Of a stretch of 64,000 nt of DNA, positions 9,475-18,034 are shown one piece after another (the first letter of the stretch is position 1; every line of letters begins with the position of its first letter). The stretch is taken from positions 101,854-165,853 of the forward strand of contig DASRWC010000041.1 in the NCBI GenBank assembly GCA_035654795.1, in the 5' to 3' direction. The notes beneath the pieces were generated by a model, which was not told the DNA's origin, searched no databases, and was given only the letters and a program-made list of their open reading frames with translations. The position numbers and the translations under genes are program-made. This DNA is from JAAYLC01 sp035654795. Its GTDB lineage: Bacteria > Bacteroidota > Bacteroidia > Flavobacteriales > Flavobacteriaceae.

Positions 9475-9990
9475 ATGTACACGAAGAAATTTGAAATTCG
9501 CTGGAGCGATGTTGATGCAAACAGACATTTACGAAATAGTGCTTATATCGATTTTATGAGCCACACCCGAATGGATTTTATGATGAAAAACGGTTTGGGC
9601 CATGAGAGTCTTGCAAAGCACGATCTGGGTCCTGTAGCATTTTTTGAACATGTGTATTATTTTAGAGAAGTTTTTCCCGGCGCTCCGGTTTATGTATCGT
9701 TGCAACTTAAAGGCATGGCCGAGGACGGTCGTTTTTTCAATTTTCTACACAATTTCTATGATGAGCATGGAAAAAACTTTGCCCGCTGCGAGATGATGGG
9801 CGGATGGATTGATATGAAAACCCGAAAGTTGACCGGACTTCCAAAAGAATTTTTGGACCGATTCAATGCTTTTGAAAAAGCTCCGGAATTTAAAGTACTC
9901 ACCGCGGAAGACACCAGAGAATATGGTCAACGTCCGGAAGATTTAGATTTTTCTCCCGATGCTTCGCCGAGTGGTGAGAAAAACCCCTAG
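9475..9990 (+). CDS. acyl-CoA thioesterase, hotdog fold (FatA/4HBT type)
   Basis: The N-terminal WSDVDANRHLRNSAYIDF is the classical 4-hydroxybenzoyl-CoA thioesterase-type active-site strand with its Asp (WSDVD). It probably hydrolyses acyl-CoA thioesters in the cytosol; chain length cannot be read. I chose ATG 9475 (171 residues): the upstream TTG extension has no family similarity and lies before the promoter box. The 3' end overlaps the convergent EamA gene by 48 bases. Confidence 0.85.
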   Translation: MYTKKFEIRWSDVDANRHLRNSAYIDFMSHTRMDFMMKNGLGHESLAKHDLGPVAFFEHVYYFREVFPGAPVYVSLQLKGMAEDGRFFNFLHNFYDEHGKNFARCEMMGGWIDMKTRKLTGLPKEFLDRFNAFEKAPEFKVLTAEDTREYGQRPEDLDFSPDASPSGEKNP

Positions 9991-10839
9991 GAAAATAATT
10001 GCCGCAGCTCCCACTCTCAGTGCAGATAGTTTATCGGCACCCATAAGAATAGCAAAAGTGGTAGCTACCACAGGTTGAAGATAGATGAAAACTCCTAAAG
10101 TTGCAGGACTCAATTGTTTTAACGCAAAGATATTGAACAGGTATGTCAAAAAAGTAGTTGCTACCACTACGAAGAGAATTTGACTTACTTGAGAGAGTGT
10201 TAAAAGCTGCCATTGAATCTCAACAACCTCAGAAAACCCAATGGGCAAATTGATAAGGAACGCTATCAGGAAGAAAAATTTAAGTAGCGTACCCGGTTTG
10301 TATTTGGAAATCAAAGGCTTGGCTAAAATGATATAAAAAGCATACGAAATAGCATTTAACACAAAAAGCAGATTTCCCAGAGGTATATTAGGTGCATTTG
10401 GCTGCGTTTTATTCTGGAAAAGAATTAATACCAGCGCGCCTAAAAGTCCCATTGTTATTCCTATTACTTTCAACCCGGTAATTCTGATTTTTAAAAATAT
10501 GGCAGACATAACCAGTAGAAGAATGGGGGTTACAGTCATAGAAACTGCACTATTTATGGGAGTAGAAAGACTCAGTCCTTTAAAAAACATGAGCATATTC
10601 AGAACCATTCCGAAAATGGCACAGGCAAAAATTCGTAACCAATCTTTACGATCAATTTTTTCTTTTTTCGTAAAAAGGCTCAAGGACCAGAAGAGGATAG
10701 CAGCACCTCCCACACGTAAAACAATAAATGCGAAAGGCTGCACCACATCCGGCATCAATCCTTTAGCGATGGTGTGATTTATACCATAAATGGTTTCGGT
10801 AGCTGTGGCTGCAAAAATTGCAAGGAGGCGTTTATCCAT
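9943..10839 (-). CDS. EamA/DMT family transporter
   Basis: Ten hydrophobic segments are arranged as two EamA repeats (about residues 1-140 and 150-295). The pattern GINHTIAKG near the N-terminus and FIYLQPVVATTFAILMG near the end are typical of drug/metabolite exporters in the inner membrane. The substrate is unknown. It starts three bases after the ArsC/Spx-like gene, so it is the third gene of that operon. Length (298) is normal. Confidence 0.9.
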   Translation of the reverse strand: MDKRLLAIFAATATETIYGINHTIAKGLMPDVVQPFAFIVLRVGGAAILFWSLSLFTKKEKIDRKDWLRIFACAIFGMVLNMLMFFKGLSLSTPINSAVSMTVTPILLLVMSAIFLKIRITGLKVIGITMGLLGALVLILFQNKTQPNAPNIPLGNLLFVLNAISYAFYIILAKPLISKYKPGTLLKFFFLIAFLINLPIGFSEVVEIQWQLLTLSQVSQILFVVVATTFLTYLFNIFALKQLSPATLGVFIYLQPVVATTFAILMGADKLSALRVGAAAIIFLGVFLTTRRSIGRKI

Positions 10840-10842
10840 TTC

Positions 10843-11196
10843 TTATGCATGTAGCGCTTCCTTTGCAGCTTGAATTGTCTTGGCACTATTTCCAATGAAA
10901 ATTTGATTTTCCAATACTAAGACCGGTCTTTTTAAGAAGGTGTAGTGATTTAAAATTAGATTTAGGAAATCATTCTCTGTCAGCTGCTTTTCTTTAAGAT
11001 TTCGTTCTTTATACAAACGTGAGTTTCGGCTAAATAAGACCTCATAATTTCCTGAAAGTTCCTGAAGCCGTTTCATTTCTTCCAGAGTAAGAGGTTGTTC
11101 TTTTATTTCCCGTAGAATCACATCTTCGGGAAGTTGCAGTTCCTTAAGAAAGCGCCGGCACGTGTCACACGTTTTTAAATAAAAAAATGTTTTCAT
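10843..11196 (-). CDS. ArsC/Spx-like thioredoxin-fold protein
   Basis: It is a 117-residue single-domain protein with the CxxC pair (TCDTCRR, C10/C13) at the start and the ArsC-family pattern LKRPVLV near residue 90. Members include arsenate reductases and Spx-type proteins. No arsenic genes lie nearby, so a general thiol role is as likely as arsenate reduction. The start overlaps the stop of the upstream lipoprotein gene by four bases (ATGA), suggesting coupling. Confidence 0.85.
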   Translation of the reverse strand: MKTFFYLKTCDTCRRFLKELQLPEDVILREIKEQPLTLEEMKRLQELSGNYEVLFSRNSRLYKERNLKEKQLTENDFLNLILNHYTFLKRPVLVLENQIFIGNSAKTIQAAKEALHA

Positions 11197-11957
11197 TTCT
11201 CTTTTTCAGAAATTTTCAAATAGGGTCTCGCCACTTCTTTACTGAGTTTCAGTTCTATTGGTCCTTCGGCATAGCTGGCAATATCATATTGGTTATAGAT
11301 AAAGATCAGACTGTCTTGTGTGAAACCTACACTGGGAGGAAGATAAAAAGTATTTTCTTCAAACCAAAAGCCGGGCTCATTGATGGGTTGATCAGGTGAG
11401 ATATTTTTATCGGCTCTGAATTTCCTTTCAGCAATAGCGGTAAACTCTTCCGTATTTTTAAAAATATCGCTCCAAGCATATTCTTTTCCGGTACTGGGGT
11501 CAATATTTAAAAAACGTGTACTTCCATAGCCATGAGCTCCGCCGGTATAGAGATATTGATACATTTCAAATGAAATAATTTCCGGACTATTGTATATTTC
11601 CCTTACGGTTATTTCCGCAGAGTAAAGTCCGGTCATATCAAATTCAGCCTTATCCTTGAAGTAAATACCTGCAAAATTCTCTGCTGCTTCTTTCACTGAA
11701 TTTACAATTATCGGTTCTTCTTCTATGCTGAAAGAACTGATAACAAATTCCTGTATTTTTCGATTAATTTCTTCAGCGATTTTTTCATTCCCCGAAGCCA
11801 TCACATAATCCACGGTTATTTCGGGGCATTCTTTTCCTTCACAAATTTCTAAATCGTTTTCCGTTAGATTCTCGGTAGTGAATTCCAGTGCACGCTCCTT
11901 TTCACAACCGACGATTATTGTAGCTACAAAAAGTATAAGGGTAATTTTCTTCAACAT
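11193..11957 (-). CDS. DUF4163/DUF3298 domain lipoprotein
   Basis: It begins with a lipoprotein signal (TIIVGC, lipid-modified Cys at about residue 18). The body resembles the DUF4163 plus DUF3298 (RsiV-like) arrangement: an N-terminal part (about 45-140) and a C-terminal part with YTGGAHGYGSTRFLNID followed by an acidic, aromatic-rich end. Its function is unknown. It is the first gene of a three-gene operon with the ArsC/Spx-like and EamA genes. Confidence 0.8.
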   Translation of the reverse strand: MLKKITLILFVATIIVGCEKERALEFTTENLTENDLEICEGKECPEITVDYVMASGNEKIAEEINRKIQEFVISSFSIEEEPIIVNSVKEAAENFAGIYFKDKAEFDMTGLYSAEITVREIYNSPEIISFEMYQYLYTGGAHGYGSTRFLNIDPSTGKEYAWSDIFKNTEEFTAIAERKFRADKNISPDQPINEPGFWFEENTFYLPPSVGFTQDSLIFIYNQYDIASYAEGPIELKLSKEVARPYLKISEKEK

Positions 11958-11997
11958 AAAATGAGCTTTTACAATGACTATAACAAAGGGAAACAGC

Positions 11998-12005
11998 TAT
12001 CTTTG
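11998..12005 (+). promoter_or_regulatory. -7 promoter element of the cystathionine gamma-synthase-like gene
   Basis: TATCTTTG is a perfect match. The ATG is at 12123, so the predicted leader is about 110 bases, long for this window. Confidence 0.65.
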
Positions 12006-12122
12006 TATGTGCCAAAATTAGGCACTTGCGAGGAAGAATCTGCAAAGATTATATTAAATCATTTTTGGAACTTTCTTTTTTTTCTTATACTCTCCAACTT
12101 CAAAGGAAATAAACAAAAAATT
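12006..12122 (+). promoter_or_regulatory. long 5' leader with hairpin and U-run
   Basis: The leader holds a GTGCC/GGCAC stem (12009-12013 and 12021-12025, 7-base loop) and, further down, a T8 run in a pyrimidine tract near 12080. I could not match it to a known riboswitch. Regulation by attenuation is possible but only inferred. Confidence 0.3.
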
Positions 12123-13268
12123 ATGAAATTCAACACAAAAACCATTCATGGCGGACAAGAGAATGTAGATCCTGCTTATGGGGCGGTTATGCCTCCAATA
12201 TACCAAACTTCAACTTATGCCCAATCTACTCCCGGCGGACATAAAGGATTTGAATATTCCCGAAGCGGTAATCCCACTCGTGCTGCTTTAGAACGGGCGC
12301 TGGCCAGTATTGAAAACGGAAATCATGGTCTCGCTTTCGGCTCAGGCCTTGCAGCCATTGATGCTGTAATGAAATTGTTAAAACCCGGCGATGAAGTTGT
12401 TTCTATAAACGACCTTTATGGAGGAACGTATCGTTTGTTTAGAAGAATATTTGAAGGCTTTGGGATTAAATTCAAATTTGTGGGATTAGAGCATGCAGAG
12501 AGCTTAAAAGATCATCTTACAGATCAAACCAAATTGATTTGGATAGAAACTCCTACCAATCCCATGTTGAATATTGTAGATATTGAAGCAGTATCTAAAA
12601 TTGCGAAAAGTAACAACATACTTTTAGCGGTGGACAACACTTTCGCTTCGCCATATTTGCAACGACCTTTAGATTTGGGAGCTGATATTGTGATGCACAG
12701 CGTTACAAAATATCTTGGCGGTCACAGTGATGTGGTTATGGGAGCTTTAGTAGTAAAGGATGATGATCTTGCCGAAAGACTTTATTTTATACAAAATGCA
12801 AGTGGAGCGGTGTGTGGCCCTCAAGACAGTTTTCTGGTATTACGCGGATTGAAAACCTTACATGTCCGGATGCAAAGACATTGTGAAAATGGAAGAGCTA
12901 TAGCTGAGTTTTTAGCTTCACATCCAAAAATTGAAAAAGTTTACTGGCCGGGATTTGAAAATCATCCCAATCATCATATAGCCAAGAAACAAATGAAAGA
13001 TTTTGGAGGGATGTTATCATTTATTACAAAAGGAAATGATTATGACCAAGCCATCCGCATAGTAGAAAATTTAAAAATCTTCACCCTTGCAGAAAGCTTG
13101 GGAGGAGTGGAAAGCCTTGCCGGACACCCTGCCAGCATGACTCATGCAAGTATTCCCAAGGAAGAGCGAGAAAAGACAGGAGTTTTTGATTCCTTAATTC
13201 GTCTTAGCGTTGGTATCGAAGATATTGAGGATTTGATTGACGATTTGAAACAAGCTCTTGAGAAATAA
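12123..13268 (+). CDS. cystathionine gamma-synthase/lyase-type PLP enzyme
   Basis: This trans-sulfuration enzyme handles cystathionine or a related sulfur amino acid. The pattern YSRSGNPTRAALE (45-57) and the PLP-binding K196 (HSVTKYLGGHSD) are intact. LAESLGGVESLAGHPASMTH is the C-terminal family signature. Length is 381 residues from ATG 12123. An upstream in-frame extension starts before the promoter box and has no similarity. Sequence alone cannot settle synthase versus lyase. Confidence 0.92.
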   Translation: MKFNTKTIHGGQENVDPAYGAVMPPIYQTSTYAQSTPGGHKGFEYSRSGNPTRAALERALASIENGNHGLAFGSGLAAIDAVMKLLKPGDEVVSINDLYGGTYRLFRRIFEGFGIKFKFVGLEHAESLKDHLTDQTKLIWIETPTNPMLNIVDIEAVSKIAKSNNILLAVDNTFASPYLQRPLDLGADIVMHSVTKYLGGHSDVVMGALVVKDDDLAERLYFIQNASGAVCGPQDSFLVLRGLKTLHVRMQRHCENGRAIAEFLASHPKIEKVYWPGFENHPNHHIAKKQMKDFGGMLSFITKGNDYDQAIRIVENLKIFTLAESLGGVESLAGHPASMTHASIPKEEREKTGVFDSLIRLSVGIEDIEDLIDDLKQALEK

Positions 13269-13276
13269 TAATGAAG

Positions 13277-13310
13277 GAGGCAGGTAAAGAATGATATCCT
13301 TATCTGCCTC
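13277..13310 (+). terminator. possible terminator of the trans-sulfuration gene
   Basis: GAGGCAG (13277-13283) pairs with CTGCCTC (13304-13310) just after the stop codon. The following tract is only weakly T-rich, so efficiency is uncertain. Confidence 0.45.
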
Positions 13311-13425
13311 TTAACAACGATTCGTATCGTTTGCTATAATATTTTCTACCGCTTGCTTAAAGCGGAATACCATTCAAAAGAGACCCCGCTGATGTCCTTT
13401 GTGTGGGGAAATCGGAAATAATATT

Positions 13426-14130
13426 TTATACCGGATTGTTCAAAATGTTGGAACTGTTCAAATAGGTATCATCCGGAAAATAAATGAACAAACAAGTTCC
13501 GTTTTGGATGGTGTTTACGATGGGTCTGATATTTTCGGGAGGAACAGCCGGACATCCGAAGCTTCTTCCTAGTCGGCCGGTTCTTTGGATGAAATTTTCT
13601 GTTGCATATTCCGCACCGTGAACAATTATCTGCCTTCTTTGAGCATTGTCATTAAAACCTTTTTCCAGGCCTTCCACTATTAATGAAAACCCCACAGAGG
13701 CTCCCATATTAGTGCCACGGGTTACATAAAATCCCAAACTGCTTTGCCAACTCCCGTCTATATTGGAAAAATTTTTAGCAAATTCATCGCCCGTATTTCT
13801 TCCATGAGCCACTAAAGAATGATGAACCATTGTCTGCGATTCCAGATCTAATACATACATTCTTTTATTCCTGCTGCTTTGGGAAAAATCAACAATCGTT
13901 AAGATATTAGGATTCTCCAACTTTCCATCAGCCGCCAATTTTTTATGACCCTGAAGTGCCAGTTCCAAAACTTGATGAGCTAGACCGAATGTTTCAAGCT
14001 TCATAGCCTCATATAAATTTGGCTTTTTTTCTATAGGCTTCGTTAAAATTATTGGTTCTGAAATTTTCACACCTGCACTATTTAAAGCAGGAGCAAGAAA
14101 AAGAAGTGCATAAAATAAATGTTTCAACAT
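13426..14130 (-). CDS. murein L,D-transpeptidase catalytic domain protein (YkuD_2 type)
   Basis: A signal peptide (about 1-19) is followed by one catalytic domain. It has the motif pair VHGAEYATENF (H171) and GRSFGCPAV (catalytic C193). The family makes or trims 3-3 peptidoglycan cross-links or attaches proteins in the periplasm. Length (234) suits the family. It is followed on the same strand by a second, unrelated-length L,D-transpeptidase upstream at 14.3-15.9 kb, but the 182-base gap suggests separate transcription. Confidence 0.88.
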   Translation of the reverse strand: MLKHLFYALLFLAPALNSAGVKISEPIILTKPIEKKPNLYEAMKLETFGLAHQVLELALQGHKKLAADGKLENPNILTIVDFSQSSRNKRMYVLDLESQTMVHHSLVAHGRNTGDEFAKNFSNIDGSWQSSLGFYVTRGTNMGASVGFSLIVEGLEKGFNDNAQRRQIIVHGAEYATENFIQRTGRLGRSFGCPAVPPENIRPIVNTIQNGTCLFIYFPDDTYLNSSNILNNPV

Positions 14131-14312
14131 ATAAGGCTTGATTCAGTTTTATTCTTTCAACTTCAATTTAGTCGTTGATATTGTCAAACCTTACCTAAAA
14201 TCCATGTTAAAATTTTGAAACCGACCGGCATTCTCGCTAGGATACCTTCATCATTGAACGAAATAAAGCCACATCTCAAGAGGCAAAATACTTCTTTCTC
14301 TGAAAGAATCCT

Positions 14313-15881
14313 TTAATATTTTCTATAAAAAAGCAAATCGGCTATTTTATTGTCTCGTTTATAAATGTCTTTATAAAAGTGGATTTGGTCATCTTCATCT
14401 ACCCAGGCGGTGAAATAGCCGATATAAACAGGAATTTTCTTTTTCAGCGTATAGGTGCTTTCTTTTCCTGCATGCATGGCTGCATCGATTTTTTTCGGCG
14501 TCCATTCTTTATCGTCTTCCAATATTTTTATGGCAAGATCTCGTGCCTTGGCTACGCGGATACATCCGTGACTTCTGGCTCTATCCTCAGCGCCAAAAAG
14601 GCTTTTCGCAGGGCTGTCATGTAGATAAATATTATTTTCATTAGGAAACATAAACTTCACCAAACCAAGAGAATTATTCCCTCCCGGAAGCTGACGCACC
14701 TGCCCGTCATTCCATTCCATATTCCGTTTCTGAAGATAATTTTTATCTTTTTCCATGCCTGGTTTTACTTCATTCTCTATTATGGATTGCGGGATATTCC
14801 AGTATGGACTAAATGCGATGTATGTCATATCGCCATCAAATATTACGGTTTTATGCAATTGGCTTCCAACTACAACATCTGATTCAAAAGTTACTTTACC
14901 CTTTTCATAATAATCCAGATGATATGCAGGGATATTAACAAGAATGGCCTCATCAGCCTTTACAAAATCGGCAGGCAACCATCTGCAGCGTTCCATGTTA
15001 ACCACAATTTTCTTGATATACTCCTGCACGGGCACGTTGAGTGCTGCTATATGTTCTGCATTGATAATAGAATCGCGGTTAAACCCGTGGCTCAGTTGGA
15101 AGGCGATCAGACCATTCTTCAATTCTTCATCATAAACTTCACTGCCGTTGTTATTTTTTATTTCTCCCGTTGCCGCAAGTCTGTTTCGTATCTGCTTAAT
15201 GACCGGAGACTGATCACCCGGTTTAAAAGATTTTGAATCTCCTGCTCCTATTTTTTCCCATCCTCCAGCCTTTTCAATTTGACGGTAATCTTTTAAAACA
15301 TTGCGCAGCTTAAAATATTGGTTGAACATTAAGCTATCATCCTTTTCCAGATCTTCATCAGCTATCAACAATTCCAATGCCTGTGTTTCATCTACATCTT
15401 TTCTCGGCAACAGCCATCCGGTATCATTTGTATGTGCTATCCCTATCCCCTTGTAAACGTTATCCAGATAAAATAAATAAAGTCCTGTCATTAAAAGTTC
15501 CGCATCCGGATGCTCTTTTGGATTTTTGATTTTGATAGCGTAGATACTATCTACACTGCTTTGGTAAGGAAATTCATTATAAATCCCATCTTCTTTCAGG
15601 TTTTTCGATTTCTCATAAAGCGCTTCACCAAAGTCTCTCATCCCTTTTTCATTAAACCAAATAAAGTGATGTTCGTAATGATTATAGATTTCGTCATAGT
15701 CTTTTTTATATTCCTTCAGGTCCGGAAATTTTTCGAAGAACGGTGAGATGTAGGTGCTGTCCATTACCAGAACGCTTACTCCTTTTTCATTGGTCTTTCC
15801 TTTGTTCTTGCAGGATTGTAAAATGATGGGCCCTAAAATTAAGATGGATGCCAGAAAAAGACGGGTATGTGATAGTTTCAT
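14313..15881 (-). CDS. L,D-transpeptidase lipoprotein, YcbB-like
   Basis: A lipoprotein-type signal (GPIILQSC) starts the protein. An N-terminal scaffold domain (about 50-200), a peptidoglycan-binding helical domain (about 220-275, GDQSPVIKQIRNRLAATGE) and the YkuD catalytic domain follow. The active-site motif is SHGCIRVAKA with H438 and C440. The domain order matches the LdtD/YcbB class that makes 3-3 cross-links in peptidoglycan. Lipidation would anchor it in a membrane, unlike the E. coli enzyme. Length is 522. Confidence 0.9.
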   Translation of the reverse strand: MKLSHTRLFLASILILGPIILQSCKNKGKTNEKGVSVLVMDSTYISPFFEKFPDLKEYKKDYDEIYNHYEHHFIWFNEKGMRDFGEALYEKSKNLKEDGIYNEFPYQSSVDSIYAIKIKNPKEHPDAELLMTGLYLFYLDNVYKGIGIAHTNDTGWLLPRKDVDETQALELLIADEDLEKDDSLMFNQYFKLRNVLKDYRQIEKAGGWEKIGAGDSKSFKPGDQSPVIKQIRNRLAATGEIKNNNGSEVYDEELKNGLIAFQLSHGFNRDSIINAEHIAALNVPVQEYIKKIVVNMERCRWLPADFVKADEAILVNIPAYHLDYYEKGKVTFESDVVVGSQLHKTVIFDGDMTYIAFSPYWNIPQSIIENEVKPGMEKDKNYLQKRNMEWNDGQVRQLPGGNNSLGLVKFMFPNENNIYLHDSPAKSLFGAEDRARSHGCIRVAKARDLAIKILEDDKEWTPKKIDAAMHAGKESTYTLKKKIPVYIGYFTAWVDEDDQIHFYKDIYKRDNKIADLLFYRKY

Positions 15882-16069
15882 GTGTAAATGTAAATGGTTA
15901 AATAAATCCGAGTCTAAAATATCATAAGATTGTCAAATGAACATTTTATTAAATAAAACTTTAGCATATCTACGAAACGAATAGTTAATGACTTCTCCGG
16001 TTTCGAATCAGAAATAATCTTGCTCCTATTTTGTATGGGCATATTGGTTATAGTTTCTTTTCTTTCGGG

Positions 16070-16077
16070 TATTTTTG
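16070..16077 (+). promoter_or_regulatory. -7 promoter element of the second EamA gene
   Basis: TATTTTTG matches TAnnTTTG and lies 27 bases before ATG 16105. Confidence 0.65.
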
Positions 16078-16104
16078 CACCCTGCAATTTTCAAGAATAT
16101 CGGG

Positions 16105-17022
16105 ATGAATAAAGCGAGATTGGCATTGACATTAGGTATTATTTGTATTTCCATATTCCCGATTCTTGTGAAACTGGAATTAGCCCCGCCAATAATTTCC
16201 GGTTTTTACCGTATGGGAATAGCAGCAGCTCTATTGCTTCCTTATACAATCCTTTCAAAGCAGTTGAAGGTTTCTTCTCTCGGATTGCTTTTTCTTAATG
16301 TGATATGCGGACTTCTTTTTGCATTGGATGTAGCCGTATGGAATATTGCCATTCAGGAATCTACTGCAACACAAGCCACGCTTATAACCAATCTTTCTCC
16401 CGTATGGGTGGGAATGGGAGCTTTGTTTTTTCTTCGTAACAAACCCACTATTAATTTTTGGATAGGAACGACTATTGCTATTTTAGGAATGATTGTTCTG
16501 GTTGGATTTCAAATTTTTGTAGATTTTGACTTCAATCGTGCATTTATTTTTGCGATTCTTTCGGGGATGTTCTATGCCATTTATATGCTGGTGAGTAAAC
16601 GCGTGCTCCATGATATGGAAGTTTTACCTTTTATTACCATTAGCACTACTACTTCTGCTATAGCTCTGGCAATTTTAAGTGCTGTCAATGGCGAAGCTTT
16701 TATCGGGTATTCACAGGAGGGATGGATCGTCTTTCTTATTCAAGGTGTCGTCTGCCAGCTGATGGCTTGGCTACTACTCGGTTATGCCACAAAGCATATG
16801 AAAGCTACAAGAGTATCTGTCAGTTTATTGGGTCAAGCCGTACTTACGGCGATTTTGGCTTGGCTTTTTATAGGAGAAATCATAAACTTCCGGATGATTG
16901 TCGGAGGGATTATTCTCTTATTCGGAATCCGGATTACCTTCTATGAGAAGAATCTGTTCTCAAGGTTCCAAACAACCTCAATTTTGGAAACTAAAACAAA
17001 AGGGGACTCAGAGGAGGTTTAA
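16105..17022 (+). CDS. EamA/DMT family transporter
   Basis: Ten hydrophobic helices form two EamA repeats in 305 residues. Typical features are SGFYRMGIAAALLLPY in the first repeat and SLLGQAVLTAILAWLFIGE in the second. The substrate is not readable. ATG 16105 is preferred over an upstream TTG at 16075 that lies inside the promoter box. It is a different gene from the EamA protein at 9.9-10.8 kb, and the two do not look like recent duplicates. The 3' end lies 25 bases before the HDAC-like gene. Confidence 0.9.
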   Translation: MNKARLALTLGIICISIFPILVKLELAPPIISGFYRMGIAAALLLPYTILSKQLKVSSLGLLFLNVICGLLFALDVAVWNIAIQESTATQATLITNLSPVWVGMGALFFLRNKPTINFWIGTTIAILGMIVLVGFQIFVDFDFNRAFIFAILSGMFYAIYMLVSKRVLHDMEVLPFITISTTTSAIALAILSAVNGEAFIGYSQEGWIVFLIQGVVCQLMAWLLLGYATKHMKATRVSVSLLGQAVLTAILAWLFIGEIINFRMIVGGIILLFGIRITFYEKNLFSRFQTTSILETKTKGDSEEV

Positions 17023-17033
17023 TCTTGAATCTC

Positions 17034-17041
17034 TACTTTTG
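17034..17041 (+). promoter_or_regulatory. -7 promoter element of the HDAC-like gene, probably leaderless
   Basis: TACTTTTG ends only six bases before ATG 17048. With usual Bacteroidota spacing, transcription would begin at or next to the ATG. Confidence 0.6.
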
Positions 17042-17047
17042 CCAACC

Positions 17048-17953
17048 ATGTTGAAAATTGCTTTTCACCCCCTTTATCGCATTCCGTTACCGGAAAGACA
17101 TCGATTCCCGATGGAAAAATATGAGCTTGTTCCTCAGCAGTTGCTGTATGAAGGTACTGTTGAAGAATCAAATTATTTTGCTCCGGATATGGTGAATATT
17201 GAACATGTTCTTAAAGTTCATTCGGCAGAATATGTTCAGTCCTTATTAGATCAAACCATGGATAGAAGAGCAGCACGCAAAATAGGCTTTCCTATGACCA
17301 AAACTTTGGTAGAACGTGAATTGCGTTTAATTCAGGGAACTCTGTCAAACTGTGAATATGCCATGGAGTTCGGGATTTCCATGAATGTTGCCGGCGGCAC
17401 CCATCATGCCTATGCCGGTCATGGTGAAGGTTTCTGCTTATTGAACGATCAGGCAGTGGCTGCACAATTCCTTTTAGACTATTGGCCGGCGATAAAGAAA
17501 ATTCTTATTGTAGATTTGGATGTACATCAGGGGAACGGCACAGCCCGGATATTTCAAAATGAATCTCGTGTATTTACCTTCTCCATTCACGGTGAAGGAA
17601 ATTATCCTTTTAAAAAGGAAAAAAGTGATTTGGACATCCCTCTTCCTGATAATACAGAAGACGAAGAATACCTCTCAACCTTGATAGACATACTGCCAAA
17701 GCTCTTGAATGATGAAAAGCCCGATTTCATTTTCTATCTAAGCGGAGTTGATGTCCTGGGCACAGACAAGCTCGGGAGGCTCAACCTAAGTATCGACGGG
17801 TGCAAGGAACGAGATCGAATCGTTTTGGAGATGTGCAGAAACTCCGGCATTCCGGTTCAGGTTAGCTTGGGTGGCGGCTATTCACCCAATATCAAAACCA
17901 TTGTAGATGCCCACGCCAATACTTTCAGATTAGCTCAGGAAATTTTCTTTTAG
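17048..17953 (+). CDS. histone-deacetylase-fold hydrolase
   Basis: It belongs to the arginase/deacetylase superfamily of zinc enzymes. Visible motifs are GGTHHA (116-121, active-site His pair), DLDVHQGNGT (156-165, zinc ligands Asp and His), FSIHGEGNYPF and SLGGGYSP. In bacteria such enzymes deacetylate acetylated lysines, acetylpolyamines or small molecules; the substrate here is unknown. I chose ATG 17048 (301 residues). The longer frame from 16898 runs through the EamA gene and has no family similarity. Confidence 0.9.
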   Translation: MLKIAFHPLYRIPLPERHRFPMEKYELVPQQLLYEGTVEESNYFAPDMVNIEHVLKVHSAEYVQSLLDQTMDRRAARKIGFPMTKTLVERELRLIQGTLSNCEYAMEFGISMNVAGGTHHAYAGHGEGFCLLNDQAVAAQFLLDYWPAIKKILIVDLDVHQGNGTARIFQNESRVFTFSIHGEGNYPFKKEKSDLDIPLPDNTEDEEYLSTLIDILPKLLNDEKPDFIFYLSGVDVLGTDKLGRLNLSIDGCKERDRIVLEMCRNSGIPVQVSLGGGYSPNIKTIVDAHANTFRLAQEIFF

Positions 17954-18006
17954 ACTCCTTCTTTGTCTGGATCCAAGTTTATGCTCTAACTATCAGTTAA
18001 AAAGGA

Positions 18007-18014
18007 TAGATTTG
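18007..18014 (+). promoter_or_regulatory. -7 promoter element of the secreted-protein/recJ pair
   Basis: TAGATTTG matches TAnnTTTG, 20 bases before ATG 18035. Confidence 0.6.
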
Positions 18015-18034
18015 AGTTGATTAAAAACTTAAAT

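Noticed and set aside
10843..11196. Arsenic resistance operon
   Set aside because: Only an ArsC/Spx-like fold is present; neighbours are a lipoprotein and an EamA transporter, with no arsR, arsB or acr3.
12009..12025. SAM riboswitch in the trans-sulfuration leader
   Set aside because: Only one simple hairpin is visible; I cannot match the conserved core of any SAM riboswitch class by eye.
11961..12122. Longer N-terminus of the trans-sulfuration enzyme
   Set aside because: It begins before the promoter element and is not conserved.
16898..17047. Longer N-terminus of the HDAC-like gene
   Set aside because: It lies inside the EamA gene and before the promoter box, without family similarity.
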